Translations under genes and position numbers: made by a program
Shown: one piece after another, positions 35,792-47,758 of the stretch
How positions within the stretch are numbered: position 1 is the first letter of the stretch
How the letters are laid out: every line of letters starts with the position of its first letter
Notes under the pieces: model-generated
What the model saw: only the letters and a program-made list of their open reading frames with translations
Told to the model about the DNA's origin: nothing
The model's database searches: none
Source: Oxyura jamaicensis
Lineage: Eukaryota; Chordata; Aves; Anseriformes; Anatidae
Direction of reading: 5' to 3'
Length of the DNA: 64,000 bases
NCBI RefSeq assembly: GCF_011077185.1
Contig: NC_048896.1
Location: 63,521,734-63,585,733 of the forward strand

Positions 35792-35822
<31 letters not shown>

Positions 35823-37411
35823 ACAGCAGCACTGCGAGCTTCCCCACAGTGTCTCGTCAATATGTCTCAACCCTGTTCTGGAGGAACCACCTATTGAGGT
35901 GAGAGGGTAGTTCAGTCTCTTCATGTCCTGTCAATCCTTGGCCTGACTACTGAGGCTGCCAAGCAGGGTGTCAGCTAATGTAAACTGTGATGTAAACCTC
36001 TAGCAGCTGGATTCAGCAGATTTTATATAACTTGTAATATATTCCACGTGTTTGACAGTGCTCCACTTGCATTTTTGCTTTAAGTGATGTAGGCTTGGGG
36101 TCAAAGAATTCACTTTGAGTCCAAATCCTCTGTATAACATTGCAAGTAATGATTTGGCACTGTTATTTACGTGAGAGGACATTTGTGTTAAAAATCAGTC
36201 TTGTTTTGAGGCTGTGAATTTACATGTAAGTTACTACACTGGCTCCCCATAGTCTTTTTCTCCCTCCACATTTTAAGGGATAGCTGTAAATGTCATATGG
36301 TATTAGGAATTTTTCTACCAAAAGCAGAAATGGATCATATGCACATGTACCATGCTAGTATTTACCATTACCCTACAAAATTAATTAATTATCCTATTTT
36401 CATACATACTACTGAACATTTGCCGTCCATCCCTTTTTCCCCTTGGCACTTGAGCTTCCATTTAAGGTTTTTGCAAGCTAATACCATGTTCAGGTACTGA
36501 TGCTTTAAAAATGTGCTTTCCTTTACAAAAAATAGTAGGAAATTGGGTAGATAAATTGTATAGGTTAGTTTACTATCTATAGTGGGATAGCACTCAATAT
36601 CACTGGGAAATGTGGAGAGGAAAAGGGAAATTTACAACAGTAGGATGAAGCTGGATGTTTCCCAGGCTCAAGAAAAGAAACATGCTTCTGCAACTCTGCA
36701 GTTTGTGAGATTCATCCAAACTTAGCCTTTTATTTTATTTATGGCTTTGAAGGCTGTTTCTATTTTTCTCTCTTGAAGGCTATTGAGACTTGTTTCTCAG
36801 CTATGGTGAATTTTTATTACAACAAACAAAAATCTCATTTCTGATGCTTCTGTGTGTTTTTTGTTTCTTTTAAAATATGAAGTTCAAACAATGATATGCA
36901 AGAAAATGTGAAGTTCAAACAATGATATGCAAGAGTAGTCTCATTATTTGAGAAAATTTCTTTGCCAAATTTTAGACTACTATCTTGAGATAATCAGATT
37001 TGTTTTAATGTTAACATTAACTGAAAAAAATACAGGATTTTATGTACACCTCTTTAATTTTAAAGTTTTTATTTGTATTAGTGAGTATGTAAAGCCAGTG
37101 TTAGTGCTGAAGAAGAAATGAAACTGATCTTGTAGTTTTCCTCCTGGTTATTCTGTATTTTTGTTTCCATTTACATGCATGCCTCATATAACATTTCTGG
37201 GGACCGGGTTGGTACATTAATTCAGTAGCTGCTATGCTGACTTTTAGGATTCAAGATGATGGCAGAATGATTGTTTTAATTCCCTGTCCCCTGATACTTC
37301 AAATTGTTATTATATCCCCTCCTGAATCCAGTCTGTAAAATTAGCTATAATTACTGTAATGACAGCTAATTGATTTCCCTGAGCCTCTAACATGTTGTCT
37401 TTCATCTGCAG
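30862..37411 (+). other. PRDM5: PRDM5 intron, 6.55 kb
   Basis: Donor AAG|GTAAAG; acceptor TTTCATCTGCAG. The interior is AT-rich with no CR1 that I can recognise. It contains a relatively GC-rich block at about 35740-35990 of unknown nature and a 26-bp tandem duplication at 36878-36934. Small open frames (for example 31210-31452 and 35176-35490 on the minus strand) are without domains. Confidence 0.85.
36878..36934. repeat. 26-bp tandem duplication, 31-bp period
   Basis: TGAAGTTCAAACAATGATAT followed by GCAAGA occurs at 36878-36903 and again at 36909-36934, perfectly, with a short spacer (AAATG). A recent local duplication in an intron. Confidence 0.9.
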
Positions 37412-37505
37412 ACCCATTCTGAAGAGAGACCATTCCAATGCGAGGAATGCAAAGCTTTGTTCCGAACCCCATTCTCTCTACAAAGGCATCTGCTAATCCA
37501 TAACA
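37412..37505 (+). CDS. PRDM5: PRDM5 coding exon (probably exon 11): end of finger 8 and finger 9
   Basis: This exon is 94 nt, entering in phase 0 and leaving after one base (AACA|GTAAGT). It encodes THSEERPFQCEECKALFRTP followed by FSLQRHLLIHN. The first THS supplies the last His of finger 8 plus the linker. Finger 9 is a full C-x2-C-x12-H-x3-H unit. The donor matches the consensus well. The peptide appears essentially identical to the mammalian protein as remembered. Confidence 0.97.
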
Positions 37506-38819
37506 GTAAGTACTAAGTCAGGAAAAAGAACTTCCTCACTTCTCATATTTGACTGAGAAAAACAGATGTATGGCACCTTGCTCTAATATACAGCTTGCTA
37601 TGTTAAATTAGTCTTAAAATTGAACTCTGACCCCTGGGAGTTAGAAAATACAGAGCGAAATCCAAACCTTGCCTTTGAATGCACTTATATGCAAATCCAA
37701 ATGCACTGTAGAAAATCTGTTCATGCTTTGAGATCTGATGATGAGATTTCTTTCTGCGCTAAATGTGATAGTAGTACTTACATTTTAAGAAAGGAGAAAG
37801 GGAAGCAAAGATAAGTAGGAGGCTTGCTCAGCTTTTGTAGGTAATCCATTTCAGAGTTTGAGACTGAGATTGTCTCTTCTGTGCCAGTCCAGGCTTCACT
37901 ATAAGGTAATGTTTCCTGCCAGTAGCATATAGCTAGCAGCCCAGGAGAATTCTGTGGCCGTTTTCCCTCATGACTAATGTGTTCTTGGCAGTCTGTACTA
38001 TTTTTTAGATGACTCTGTAAAGATTTATTTTCTATGGAGGCTTCTCCATCTAATGTTTACAGAGCCCTAAGCTGCCACTCAACCATGTGATTGTCAGCAG
38101 TTTAGATTTTAGAAAAATACTCATGCTCTAAAATTATTGTAGCTTAGATAGCAGTGCTTTGGTATGAGGAATATTTAGATTGATATAATTTAAGAGATAG
38201 ACTTTCCTCCTTTAATCCAGTATAACAGTGTTTGTGGTAGATGAATTATTAGACTGGAGTGTTTGGCTTCTTTTACAATTACCTTCTAAACCTACCACAA
38301 TTTCACAAAGCACTGATTTTTAAAGAATCTTTATCCAATGTAAAACATTTAAAATGTTGGGGGGGGGTGGAGTTCAAAACTGTTCAGTAACATATGTATT
38401 CCAATGTTCTGTGCAGTGATAGGTGGACTAGGTGGATATGTTTGCAGGATATCCAAAAGCAGTATTTTACAGTGTCCAGAATTGTCTGCACTGGTTAAAG
38501 GTAAAAGTTCCTACAAAAACATGCTTCACCTGTCACTCCATCTCCCTCCCTCCCCTATAGCACAGTCTTCCTTGGTGCAACAGCAGGGCAAAGGTTTTAA
38601 AATGTAGTTACTTCTTCTGCCTTATTAGGTAAAACTATCTCCAAAATAAGTCAAAACATTATAATAGTAATATTTGGTATTTTTATTAATCCCAGGGAAG
38701 ATTGTCTCTTGGTTTGGGGGAAAAAAAATGAAAACAACAACAAAAAACAACAGACCTTCTTAACAAGTAGTCCTTAATTCAGCAGAACATGGGCCAAAAC
38801 CTTTATGGTTGTACTGCGA

Positions 38820-38824
38820 CTCTA
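38820..38824. repeat. 5-bp target site duplication, left copy (CTCTA)
   Basis: CTCTA directly precedes the TG start of the LTR and is repeated directly after its CA end at 39361-39365. A 5-bp duplication fits ERVL-type integration. Confidence 0.9.
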
Positions 38825-39096
38825 TGTCCTGGTTTCAGTTAGGACAGTTATTTTTCCTCCTAGTAGCTGGTAGGGTGCTATGTTTTGGATTAGGATGAGA
38901 AGAGTGCTGATAACATGCCGATGTTTTAATTGCTGCAGAGCAATGCTTACACTAAGCCAAGGACTTTTCAGCTTCTCGCTCTGTCCTGCCAGCTGGCAGG
39001 CGGGGGGTGCAGCAGGAGCTGGGAGGGGACAGACCCAGGACAGCTGACCCAAACTGGCCAAAGGGGTATTCCATACCATCTGATGGCATGCTGAAC

Positions 39097-39106
39097 AATA
39101 TATAGG
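39097..39106 (+). promoter_or_regulatory. TATA-like box inside solo LTR
   Basis: AATATATAGG precedes a GC-rich segment in the LTR, as expected for the U3/R boundary. It could in principle start a sense transcript running into the downstream exons of PRDM5, but nothing in the sequence shows that it is active. Confidence 0.6.
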
Positions 39107-39231
39107 GGTGGCTAGCCGGGGTGGGGGGCCGGCTGCTCGGGATTGGGCTGGGCATCGGTCAGCAGATGGTGAGCAATTGCATTGTGCATCACTTGTTTGT
39201 ACATATTATTATTATTATTATTTTCTATCTT

Positions 39232-39237
39232 AATAAA
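39232..39237 (+). terminator. AATAAA polyadenylation signal in solo LTR
   Basis: AATAAA follows an ATT microsatellite in the LTR and lies on the sense strand of PRDM5. It is the LTR's own processing signal. Use in the PRDM5 pre-mRNA is possible but not shown. Confidence 0.7.
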
Positions 39238-39360
39238 CTGTCTTTATCTCAACTCACAGGCTTCACTTTCCCGTTTCTCTCCCCCATCCCAGAGAGGGAG
39301 GGGGGAGGGTGAGCGAATGGCTGTGTGGTGTTTAGCTGCCAGCTGGGTTAAACCACAACA

Positions 39361-39365
39361 CTCTA
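39361..39365. repeat. 5-bp target site duplication, right copy (CTCTA)
   Basis: Matches 38820-38824 on the other side of the LTR. Confidence 0.9.
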
Positions 39366-41178
39366 TCATCCTTTTATAAAAGAAATGTTGATACACCAAT
39401 AAGGAAAATGAAAAGTGAAAGCTATTACTGGGATGAATTGAAGAATAAGCAGTTTAGTTCAAGGCTGTGATTAAAACAAATAGGTCAGCTAGTCTAAGAG
39501 CTTGCGTTCCAGGTGAAGAAATATAGAACTCTTCTCCTGGTGACGTGACTCTGAAATTGACAGGTTATGTTGCTGTGAAATAAAGCAGATTTATAGGCAT
39601 TGTGCAGCTACATTTGGATGATAGTGCCTCTCATAGCACTGAAACATACCTTTATTTAGAAAGGAGAGAAACAAAATCATCTGTAGATGTGTTTGGCTGG
39701 CTTTACTGATCTGTGCTGTAGGACAGAAAAAAATGGTTTGTGAAGCTTGAAATCTCTAGGAAAAAATGAAATTGAGCCTGCATGATACATTCCTTTTAAA
39801 TTCAGTATCTCATTGTCTTAGAAGGAGGCATGGTGAAGAATGATATGGAATGCCTTAAATGTTATTTTACAATCTTAATTTACTAGGAAAAAAAAGCATT
39901 TTTCATAAAGCTCATTTTTCAGGCATACCTGTCTTGAAATTTTCATGACACGCAAGACACCACGTGTATAATTTTCCAAACTCAAGATCAAATATACTGG
40001 TTAATGAGGCCATAAGAGATCTGACTGACAGGAACGAGTAACTCAAAGCAGCTTATTGGGTCATTCGGTTTTCTGGAACTGTGGAGGCACGCATGAAGGG
40101 GATTTTATCTGTTGGGAAAGACATCATCCTTTTTATGTATTTGTTTTCTAGTGTAAAAATCTACGTGCAGAACATTTGATAGTAAGATAAATAATAATTA
40201 GTTCATTTTACAGGGCTTGGTGGAAGTGGATATTGAAGATTGCACTTTTCAGATAAAGCACAAATAGCCCTGTTTTTCATACTTTTTTTTGTCATATAGA
40301 GAGCATATCAGTGGAGTAGAAAAAAACAGTCCAAGGAAGGACATTCACATTATGATGTGTACTTCTGAGGGAAAACACTGTAGGATATATTATGTCAGGA
40401 CTCTGCTTCCATATTTGGAGGCATTTACAGGTACTGATATCATAGTTTCATGTTAAGCACTCCTTAAAAATTTCCTCCTTCAGTGGTTGCAAGAACTGAA
40501 GGCAATGATGTACTTTGTTGTTTGTTTCCACTTTCTAGACTGCCTACATCTGAAGAGAATGTGTATTTTTTGTTAATGTTTTATTTTGTAACATCTTAAT
40601 CTAGCACAGTGCAAACCTATTGACTGAAAATGCAGAAAGAAAATACTTTCTTCATTTTTCATACATAGATATTCAGTTATTTGCTACCTTTAATAATACT
40701 TTTATCTACCAAAGGCAGTGGAAAGAGTTTGGTTTTTGGCAGTGACAATTCTTGAGCAACCATCATGCTCTTACATTTACTATATGAAATCTCTCTGCTT
40801 ATCACAACACGAGATATCATGAAATAAATTGTGTAGCTCTTTTTTTTTTTTTTGCTGCAGTTTTCTACAAGAGGATTTTCAAAGCTGCTCAGGGAATTTT
40901 GATGCTCTTGTCTTGTTGCGAGTGATTTATACTTTAGCTTTATGCAATTTAGGAACCTTTTGAAACTCCTTGCAGCCAATGTTCTTTATGAAGTTTTCAC
41001 GTGTCTTTGTTTATGGTTTGAAAAAGAGAAGAAAAAAGGCCAAAGACTGCTCAGCGAGCCAACTGTGAGTGGGGATAGTGTTCTGATGGCTCTTCTATAG
41101 TGAGGTATACAGTTTGTGATTAAAAAAGGAAGTTGAGGAGAAACAATGATTATTTGCCTTTATCTAGTATAACATTTG

Positions 41179-41200
<22 letters not shown>
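41179..41200. repeat. (AAAAC)n microsatellite
   Basis: About four AAAAC units on the + strand, running into further A-rich sequence. Confidence 0.85.
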
Positions 41201-41209
<9 letters not shown>

Positions 41210-41628
41210 ACTTCCCATCACTTTGTTGAAAAATTTTGCCAAACTGGCACCAGGACTTGGCTGACATTAGAGCTGTGTATAGTGGTGGAAGATTATTATA
41301 ATGTGTACACAGGAGAGATTAGTTAGTTCTGGCTGCCTGGAGGACTTTTATTTGAAAAATGGTTGATCTTTTAATACTGTATTATATTTTGTTGTTTGAA
41401 AGTTATCTTCTCAGATCATAATAGAAGTGCAGTACTGAAAATTACAGGAATGGTTACAAATAGAACTGTAAAATAAAAACAATGAATTCTCCTGAGACTC
41501 AACAAATGTCAAATCTTGTCATAAATCATGATGATATCATATAAGTGTATGGACATCATACAAATATTTTTTACTTTAGAAGACATGGTAATTTGTTCAA
41601 ATGGTTTGGTATTGCTTCCTTTTTTCCA

Positions 41629-41654
41629 TTTTTTTTTTTTTTTTTTTTTTTTTT
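41629..41654. repeat. Poly-T run (26 T) followed by CAG
   Basis: A homopolymer of 26 T followed by CAGGAG. It mimics a strong acceptor, but every frame after it closes quickly and no donor with coding similarity follows. Confidence 0.95.
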
Positions 41655-42224
41655 CAGGAGCTAAGTTATTAAAAGAGAGACAAAGAAACATATAGGAAAC
41701 TGAATAAATTCAATAAGCTTATAAGTTCTTATGAGAAGTAAATTTCAAGAGAAGTTATTTGAATATTTTCCCTTTGTTGAAATGATAGAAAATTGCATGT
41801 TACTTAGTAAAAATAGCAATGACTTCACTTGGTTAGCAGGGCAGTCTTGTGTTCCCGAGACGACTTGCTTAGTTGGCAGTGTGGTCTCATGTTCCCAAGA
41901 TGAGAACAGAAGAGACTCAATAGGCAGTTAGAAGCAGTATAAGTGTTAGTCCTCCACATAAAGGCATATATCCTTGTTGACCTTGAATTTTTTTCTGAAT
42001 AGCTAGACTGGAAGTTTTTTTAGGGTAAGACAACATATACTCTTATACCTTTGAGCATTTTCTTGCGTTATCCAAGACAAAATGGCCTTACTGAAGAATG
42101 AGCGGTTTGGGGGTTGGGGAGAAGAAGACAACTGTGGCTGATTTATGGGGGAGGGAAGCAGCTTATCTGGGCTTTGAAATGTCTGTGAGTACTTGTGGCA
42201 CCACTGCTTATAAGCTTCACTTGT

Positions 42225-42998
42225 CATAGAATCATAGAATATCCAAGTTGAAAGGCACACATGAAGATCAGTGAGTCCAACACCTGGATCCCCAGAAGAC
42301 AACCAAAAAAAATATAAAATAAAAAATTGGATGATGTGTCTGAGAGCATTGTCTAAATGCTTCTTGAACTCCGGTAGGCTTGGTGCCGTGACTGCTTCCT
42401 TGGGGAGCCCATCCCAGTGCCCAAACACCCTCTTGTTTAAAAACCTTTTCCTGATATCCAGCCTGACCCTCCCATCACACCTTCACGCCTTTCCCTCAGG
42501 TTCTTTCGATGGTCACCAGAGAGAAGAGCTCATCAGCTGACTTTCAGCTCCCCCTCGTGAGGAAGTTGTGGACCACAATGAGGTTTCCCCTCAGTCTCCT
42601 CCAGGCTGAATAATCCAAGTGACTTCAGCTGCTCCTCATATGTCTTCCCCACTAGGCCCTTCACCATCTTTGTTGCCCTCCTTTGGACACTCTCTAGCAG
42701 TTTTGTGTCTTTCTCATACTGTGGTGCCCAGAACTGCACACAGTACTTAAGGTGAGGCTGCACCAACACAGAGTAGAGCAGGACAAGCACTTCCCCTTAC
42801 CGACTAGCAACGCCATTTTTGATGCACCCCAGGATATGTTTGGCCCTCCTGTCCACAAGGCACGCTGCTGGCTCATGCCCAGCTTGCTGTTGATCAAAAC
42901 CCCGAGATCCCTTTCTGCAGGGCTGTTGTCCTTTCTCTCGTCCCCCAGTCTGTATGTGTAATCAGGGTTGCTCCTTCCCAGGTGCGGGACTTGGCATG
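42225..42998 (-). mobile_element. CR1 LINE fragment, antisense
   Basis: The + strand starts CATAGAATCATAGAATATCC, the reverse complement of the CR1 octamer tail. It then reads through 'cttcttgaactccggtaggc', 'tgggctttaatatg'-side flanks and the 'tcctttggacactctctagc' block. A minus-strand frame at 42533-42790 keeps the LVQPHLKYCVQFWAP region of ORF2. It is about 770 bp, 5'-truncated at the 'ccaggtgcgggacttggca' block, with its frame broken. It is close to the copy at 110-600 in its tail region. Confidence 0.92.
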
Positions 42999-44136
42999 TA
43001 GCACCAAATGGGCTTTAATATGCAGCATACTGAAATCAATTTCCGTTCATATTGGCCTTTGGACTTGCACCACGACTGGGATTATTTTAGCCTTTTGTTG
43101 AGCCATATCAAGGAAATACGTTGCCTCTGTATGTATATCATTGCTGCTAGAAAAACGAGCTTTTGCATATAAAGACTGTGTCTTACTCAAGTTTAACAGG
43201 AGGTTGCAGCTCAGACCTTTGTCCTGAAAAATAAGAAGTGAATGATAGTCCTGAAATTATGGTGGTCTTCTTTTGTAATGCATTTGTTGCTAGGAAAGCT
43301 TGTTTCAGGTATAGGCACCTGGTTTCCAGTTTAGACGGTGGTTCTGGAGGTAACCTTAAGCACCACTGATTTCTGAATGAGTGCTATGTTGCAGATGTTT
43401 ATTAAGATGTAATCTTAATCAAGAAGTAAACAGAGAAAAAGAGAACATTCTCTTCTGCATTTACAGTAGCAATAAAATGAAGGTTCTTGTAATGATTTTT
43501 CTGCAGGATCATGTATCTTGTTTCTTTTCTGAAAACGTGAATGTGGATGTTCACAATATGTTTCTTCCTCTCTCTGAGATCTTTAGTTGAATTTTGAAAC
43601 TCTTAGTAATATTAATTATGTCTCTGCCATAACCTTTAACCACATTACTATAGTTTGAACAGCAGCTATGACACTTAAAATTTATTTCATCTTTGTCATA
43701 CAAGTTTCCTTTTATTGATGTGAATGAGAGGTTACTCGAAGCATATATGTGTTTTTGGAGAAGTCTTTTAAATTCAGGAAGATCTCTTACCATGTAAGTT
43801 TTAAAAAACGAAACCTATTGCATCTTGTTTTTTGTTACCATAAGGTACCTCCTGTTACTGGAGGTACTGATAAAACCTGTGCTCCTTTTCACAGGTAGCC
43901 ATTTTGCCTGTAGAGCTTAATCTCGTATTTCTGGCTATGTTATTGCCACAACTACCTTCTGCTTTCTTAATTTCCCAATGACATTTTTATCTGATTTGGT
44001 ATTCCTTCTGTTTCTGTGCTCAGAACCTAGCTCTTCAATTATCTTTTCTGCTTTTATTCATTTTTATGAAACAATACAAATCAATGTATTTCCATAAAAA
44101 GCTGGTATCTTTAAACCTTGTTTTCTTCTTTATAAG

Positions 44137-44297
44137 GTGAGAGGACCTTCAAGTGTGATCACTGTGATGCTACTTTCAAAAGAAAGGACACCTTAAATGT
44201 TCATATTCAAGTTGTACATGATGGACATAAGAAATACAAGTGTGATCTCTGTGACAAAGCTTTTGTGACACCCTCAGTCCTGAAAAGTCATAAAAAA
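44137..44297 (+). CDS. PRDM5: PRDM5 coding exon (probably exon 12): finger 10 and most of finger 11
   Basis: This exon is 161 nt, completing an AGT codon at entry and leaving in phase 0 (AAA|GTGAGT). It encodes SERTFKCDHCDATFKRKDTL, then NVHIQVVHDGHKKYKCDLCD and KAFVTPSVLKSHKK. Finger 10 is C-x2-C-x12-H-x4-H. Finger 11 lacks only its last His, which comes from the next exon. The acceptor is TATAAG, unusual but supported by protein continuity. The linker VVHDGHKKY differs from TGEKP, as it does in other vertebrates from memory. Confidence 0.97.
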
Positions 44298-45920
44298 GTG
44301 AGTAGAATAAATTCTTTCATATTTACTCCTTGTGTATCCTTAAGATTGTGGCTAAACACAAAATGCCTAGATGCTTCTGCATTGCTGACTTTTCAATATA
44401 AAGCTGTGTTGATTCTTAATACCCTAAAGTGCTTAATACAGTAGTGGTGTTATTGGTGGTATCCAGAATATGCAGGAATGCATTAGTTGTTAGGAATGAA
44501 TTAGTAGCTGTCTGTCTGGTATCTCCCATTGCTGCCATTAGATATATAAGTGTTTTCTAAAGAACCCTATCCTAATCAAGATGGATTTAACATTCATATC
44601 GCTGATGTAAGGGAATGAAAATTATGTAAGTCCATCCAGTATTGAAATGATATCATACTTACTCTTCCTTCAGCTGCAGCATAATATGTATCATGTGAAA
44701 TAAGGTTTTTATAATCTAATGAAGAACTTTACAGAATGAAGAACGTTCAATGTCTTTCATTAAAAAAATGAATAAAACAAAAAATTATTTCCCTGTCTGA
44801 AAAGAGTTGTATGCAAAGCTAGAAATCCAGATTGTTAGCTGGACATATAATTTAGCTTATTTTTGTTCCTATCCCATTTAAATTAACAATCATAAATGAA
44901 GTAATCCAAAATATTCCACTACAAGAGTATTCACAGTTATAAGAACTATCCAATAAGCTGAGAAATCTTCAAAACTTGGAGTTGAAATTAGTGTGAAAAA
45001 TGAGAACCCATGCATGTAACTTATTTCAAGGTGGTCTTGCTGTTGACCACATGGTGTGGATGCGATTTTTTTTTTTTTTTCCTGTTTGGAATAATTTTTT
45101 TAAAGGCACTCTAGCCTTAAAAGCTTGATTTCAAAAGACAATCTCAACTTTTGATTTAGAGTTAGTGACAATTACAATATTCTTCTCATGATGAATTCTG
45201 TAAATATAGTCTGATTCTAATATTTATTAGGAAGAAGACAAGGACCAATATGCAATTGGTATTGACTGAAATCAGAGAGAACTTGTGATTTGGAGGATTG
45301 CTGTCTGTCATTTTTCAGATAAACTGATATCTGTGATTCATTCATATGAGACAATGTCAGAAATAATTTACACAAATCTACATAGAGACAATTTGAAGCT
45401 CCAGTTCAAGTTCTGAGTGGGAAAATTGTACTAGTTGAGGTAAAACCCTTTTAACTACATTTAATAATGAAATAAAATTCTGAGAAAGTATAAACTTTTA
45501 AACGATATTTCCAATTACTTGGGTTACTCTTGCTAGGTAATCAAATTATTTTCTGCCTTAGAAACCACTGTCAGAGAAATAAAACTGAAAATTGGGTGGC
45601 TTACTGTTTTAATCTTGAAGCTAGACAAAGGTTAATCGGGCATTTGTAATAGTGACTATCTAGGAAATTGTAAACTTGCAAACTGAAAAAAAAAAACACA
45701 GTTTTTTTTTTTTTTTCCATTAATAATGAGATTAGTTTAGAAATTCTAGAAGAAAATTGAAAGAATAATAGAGAATCTCTGCCTGAAGTGATGGAATAAA
45801 GTACAAAACGGTTGTTGGAGAGAACAGTGGTTGTTGTCAAGTACAATTAAACTGTTCATATTTCTCTTATTTTAAGGCTGTGTTGAAACTTTCATTCTTG
45901 TCTTTCCTTGCCCCTTGCAG
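44298..45920 (+). other. PRDM5: PRDM5 intron, 1.6 kb
   Basis: Donor AAA|GTGAGT; acceptor CCCCTTGCAG. AT-rich, with T runs near 45066-45080 and 45704-45717 and no recognised transposon or gene. Confidence 0.85.
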
Positions 45921-46014
45921 ACTCACACAGGAGAAAAAGAGAAAATTTGCCCATATTGCGGACAGAAATTTGCAAGCAATGGAACACTGAGAGTTCATAT
46001 TCGAAGCCATACAG
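45921..46014 (+). CDS. PRDM5: PRDM5 coding exon (probably exon 13): end of finger 11 and finger 12
   Basis: This exon is 94 nt, entering in phase 0 and leaving after one base (ACAG|GTACAG). It encodes THTGEKEKICPYCGQKFASN followed by GTLRVHIRSHT. The leading TH completes finger 11, and TGEK is a canonical linker. Finger 12 is a full C-x2-C-x12-H-x3-H unit. The acceptor CCTTGCCCCTTGCAG is strong. Confidence 0.97.
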
Positions 46015-47732
46015 GTACAGTGATATTTATTATAATCAACAGGAAAAAAAAAAAATCTAATTGTATGCCAAGGTATCTCTAAATTTGTCTACAATGCTCT
46101 GTCTAGCTAGAAAAAGAAATATGAATTTACAGGTAGGCCTAACACACTTTTCAGATGTTTTACCTGCTTAATGTATAAAACATAAATGTATATGTGAGTA
46201 TTTACATGAACATACACTGTGAGTTCATTCAAGTCTGTGGTTTCTGAGGTGTTTTTAACCTCTAATCTCATGTTATTTTAACTTCTGACCTTATCATGGC
46301 CTACACATTACCCAAATTAGAATGTTCTACCTTGGGTACATTTTAATTCAAAATGTATTTTCTGTTGCAACATCCAAATCATTCTGCTGTTCTCTTAGTA
46401 TTTCTAGGTCTGAGTTATGTAACTGACTCTATATTGCCACCCTGATTGTACTTTTTCCCTACTGTTCATTACATATGTGCTTCTGTAAAAATATTGAAAA
46501 TAATTTAGTCACGTTGTCATTTAGATAGGTTTCATTTTCTGAGCTTCTGTTTTCAAATAAATGGCAGATAACTGAAAGGGGTTTCTTTGTGATGATTTGT
46601 TTCCAACATAAAATGGTATCGATTTGCTTTTGGCAGCCAAAGCATCAGTTTACAAAGTCTTCCTGTGACATTCCATTCACTCCACGTAAGCATATTTGGT
46701 TTGCAGGGAGATGATAGAATTGGGGTTTCTAATCATTTGGCTTTCCACTATGTTTGCCAACTCTTAATCACTTCAGTCTATTAGGACTGCCTGTTGAGAT
46801 TACAGGTCTTTACTAGTTTGAAATATTTTACAGTTTTAAATTTGACTGCCCCAGCTAAGAGCAAATTTTGCAGTCCTATTGTCAGGATGAATGGCTAAAC
46901 TTTAGCTCTTCTTCTTTGCTAAATTCCATGTTTGGAATCTTTTCTTCTCATAGCAGCTGTTTAATATGTGCATATAAGCTTGTGAATAAGTGTTCTGCAC
47001 AGGTAGCATGTAGTGTGATCATAGGCACTAAAGACACAAAAGGTCCAAGCTGCTGAGACACAACACAACACAACAATCACAATACAACAGTTCTCTTCAG
47101 TCCATTCCTCCTTGTTCTTTCACCATCTCCATCTCCATCTTCTCAACCCTCTCAAAGTCTTTCCTGCACAATCTCACCTGCTGTGTCTTTCTCTTCAGTC
47201 TTCTGTCCCCTAAGATGGAATTTGCTATTCTTTTGTCACTTCCTCAAGAGGCAAAGGAGGGAAAAAACAAAAATCTCACTCGTGGAGCATGTCGTATGAA
47301 GACTGAGAGAACCCTTGGGAAAATGTGCCTGTTGGAAGGACCAACCTATTTCTAACCTTGGCTGTACTTTAAAGAGACGCATAGGTGGGAGTACAAAGGA
47401 AGTAATCTGATAGTGTTGTTAGTCACTCAGCACATCAGTACAGGCTTCTGGGTTTATGACTGCCTAAATTTCTAATGTGTTAATTTTTTTCAGAAGATTT
47501 TGATCATGGATATTTCTTTACCTTCACCTTACCATCCTGTGAGGATACTATGTTATTCTTTAATCATCTATTTTTGCATACTAGACTTCCATGAAAATTA
47601 GGATTGTTATAGATTTTCCAATTCTTAAGGGAATATCAAAATGTTACTCTAATTCTTCAATAAAATCTCTGGATTCACATTCCAATGTGTTTTGCAGGCA
47701 AGTCTGCTTTATTGCCTTTAGTAGTAAGGTGC

Positions 47733-47758
47733 TTTTATTTATTTATTTATTTATTTTT
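47733..47758. repeat. (TTTA)n microsatellite
   Basis: Five or so TTTA units in an intron, running into more T. Confidence 0.9.

Larger units (their letters stand above)
38825..39360 (+). mobile_element. Solo LTR of an avian endogenous retrovirus (ERVL-like), sense
   Basis: This is a 536-bp element beginning TGTCCTGGTTTCAGTTAGGA and ending GGGTTAAACCACAACA. It therefore has the TG...CA ends of an LTR and is flanked by CTCTA on both sides. A TATA-like AATATATAGG lies at about 39097-39106, and a polyadenylation signal AATAAA lies at 39232-39237, so U3, R and U5 can be placed roughly. No internal retroviral sequence (gag, pol or env) is present, so it is a solo LTR left by recombination between two LTRs. 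The opening block resembles LTRs common in birds. It carries no coding sequence. Confidence 0.92.
37506..44136 (+). other. PRDM5: PRDM5 intron, 6.6 kb
   Basis: Donor ACA|GTAAGT; acceptor TTCTTTATAAG, an AAG in place of the commoner CAG. It contains a solo LTR (38825-39360), an (AAAAC)n repeat (about 41179-41200), a 26-T run (41629-41654) and an antisense CR1 (42225-42998). The remaining stretches are AT-rich and without a recognisable gene. Confidence 0.85.

Noticed and set aside
38825..39360. A complete endogenous retrovirus
   Set aside because: Only one LTR with target duplications directly on both sides and no internal sequence. It is a solo LTR.
41629..41700. Strong-looking acceptor (26 T then CAG) as a hidden exon start
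   Set aside because: All frames close within a short distance, no donor or coding similarity follows, and the PRDM5 exons on both sides join perfectly in phase without it.
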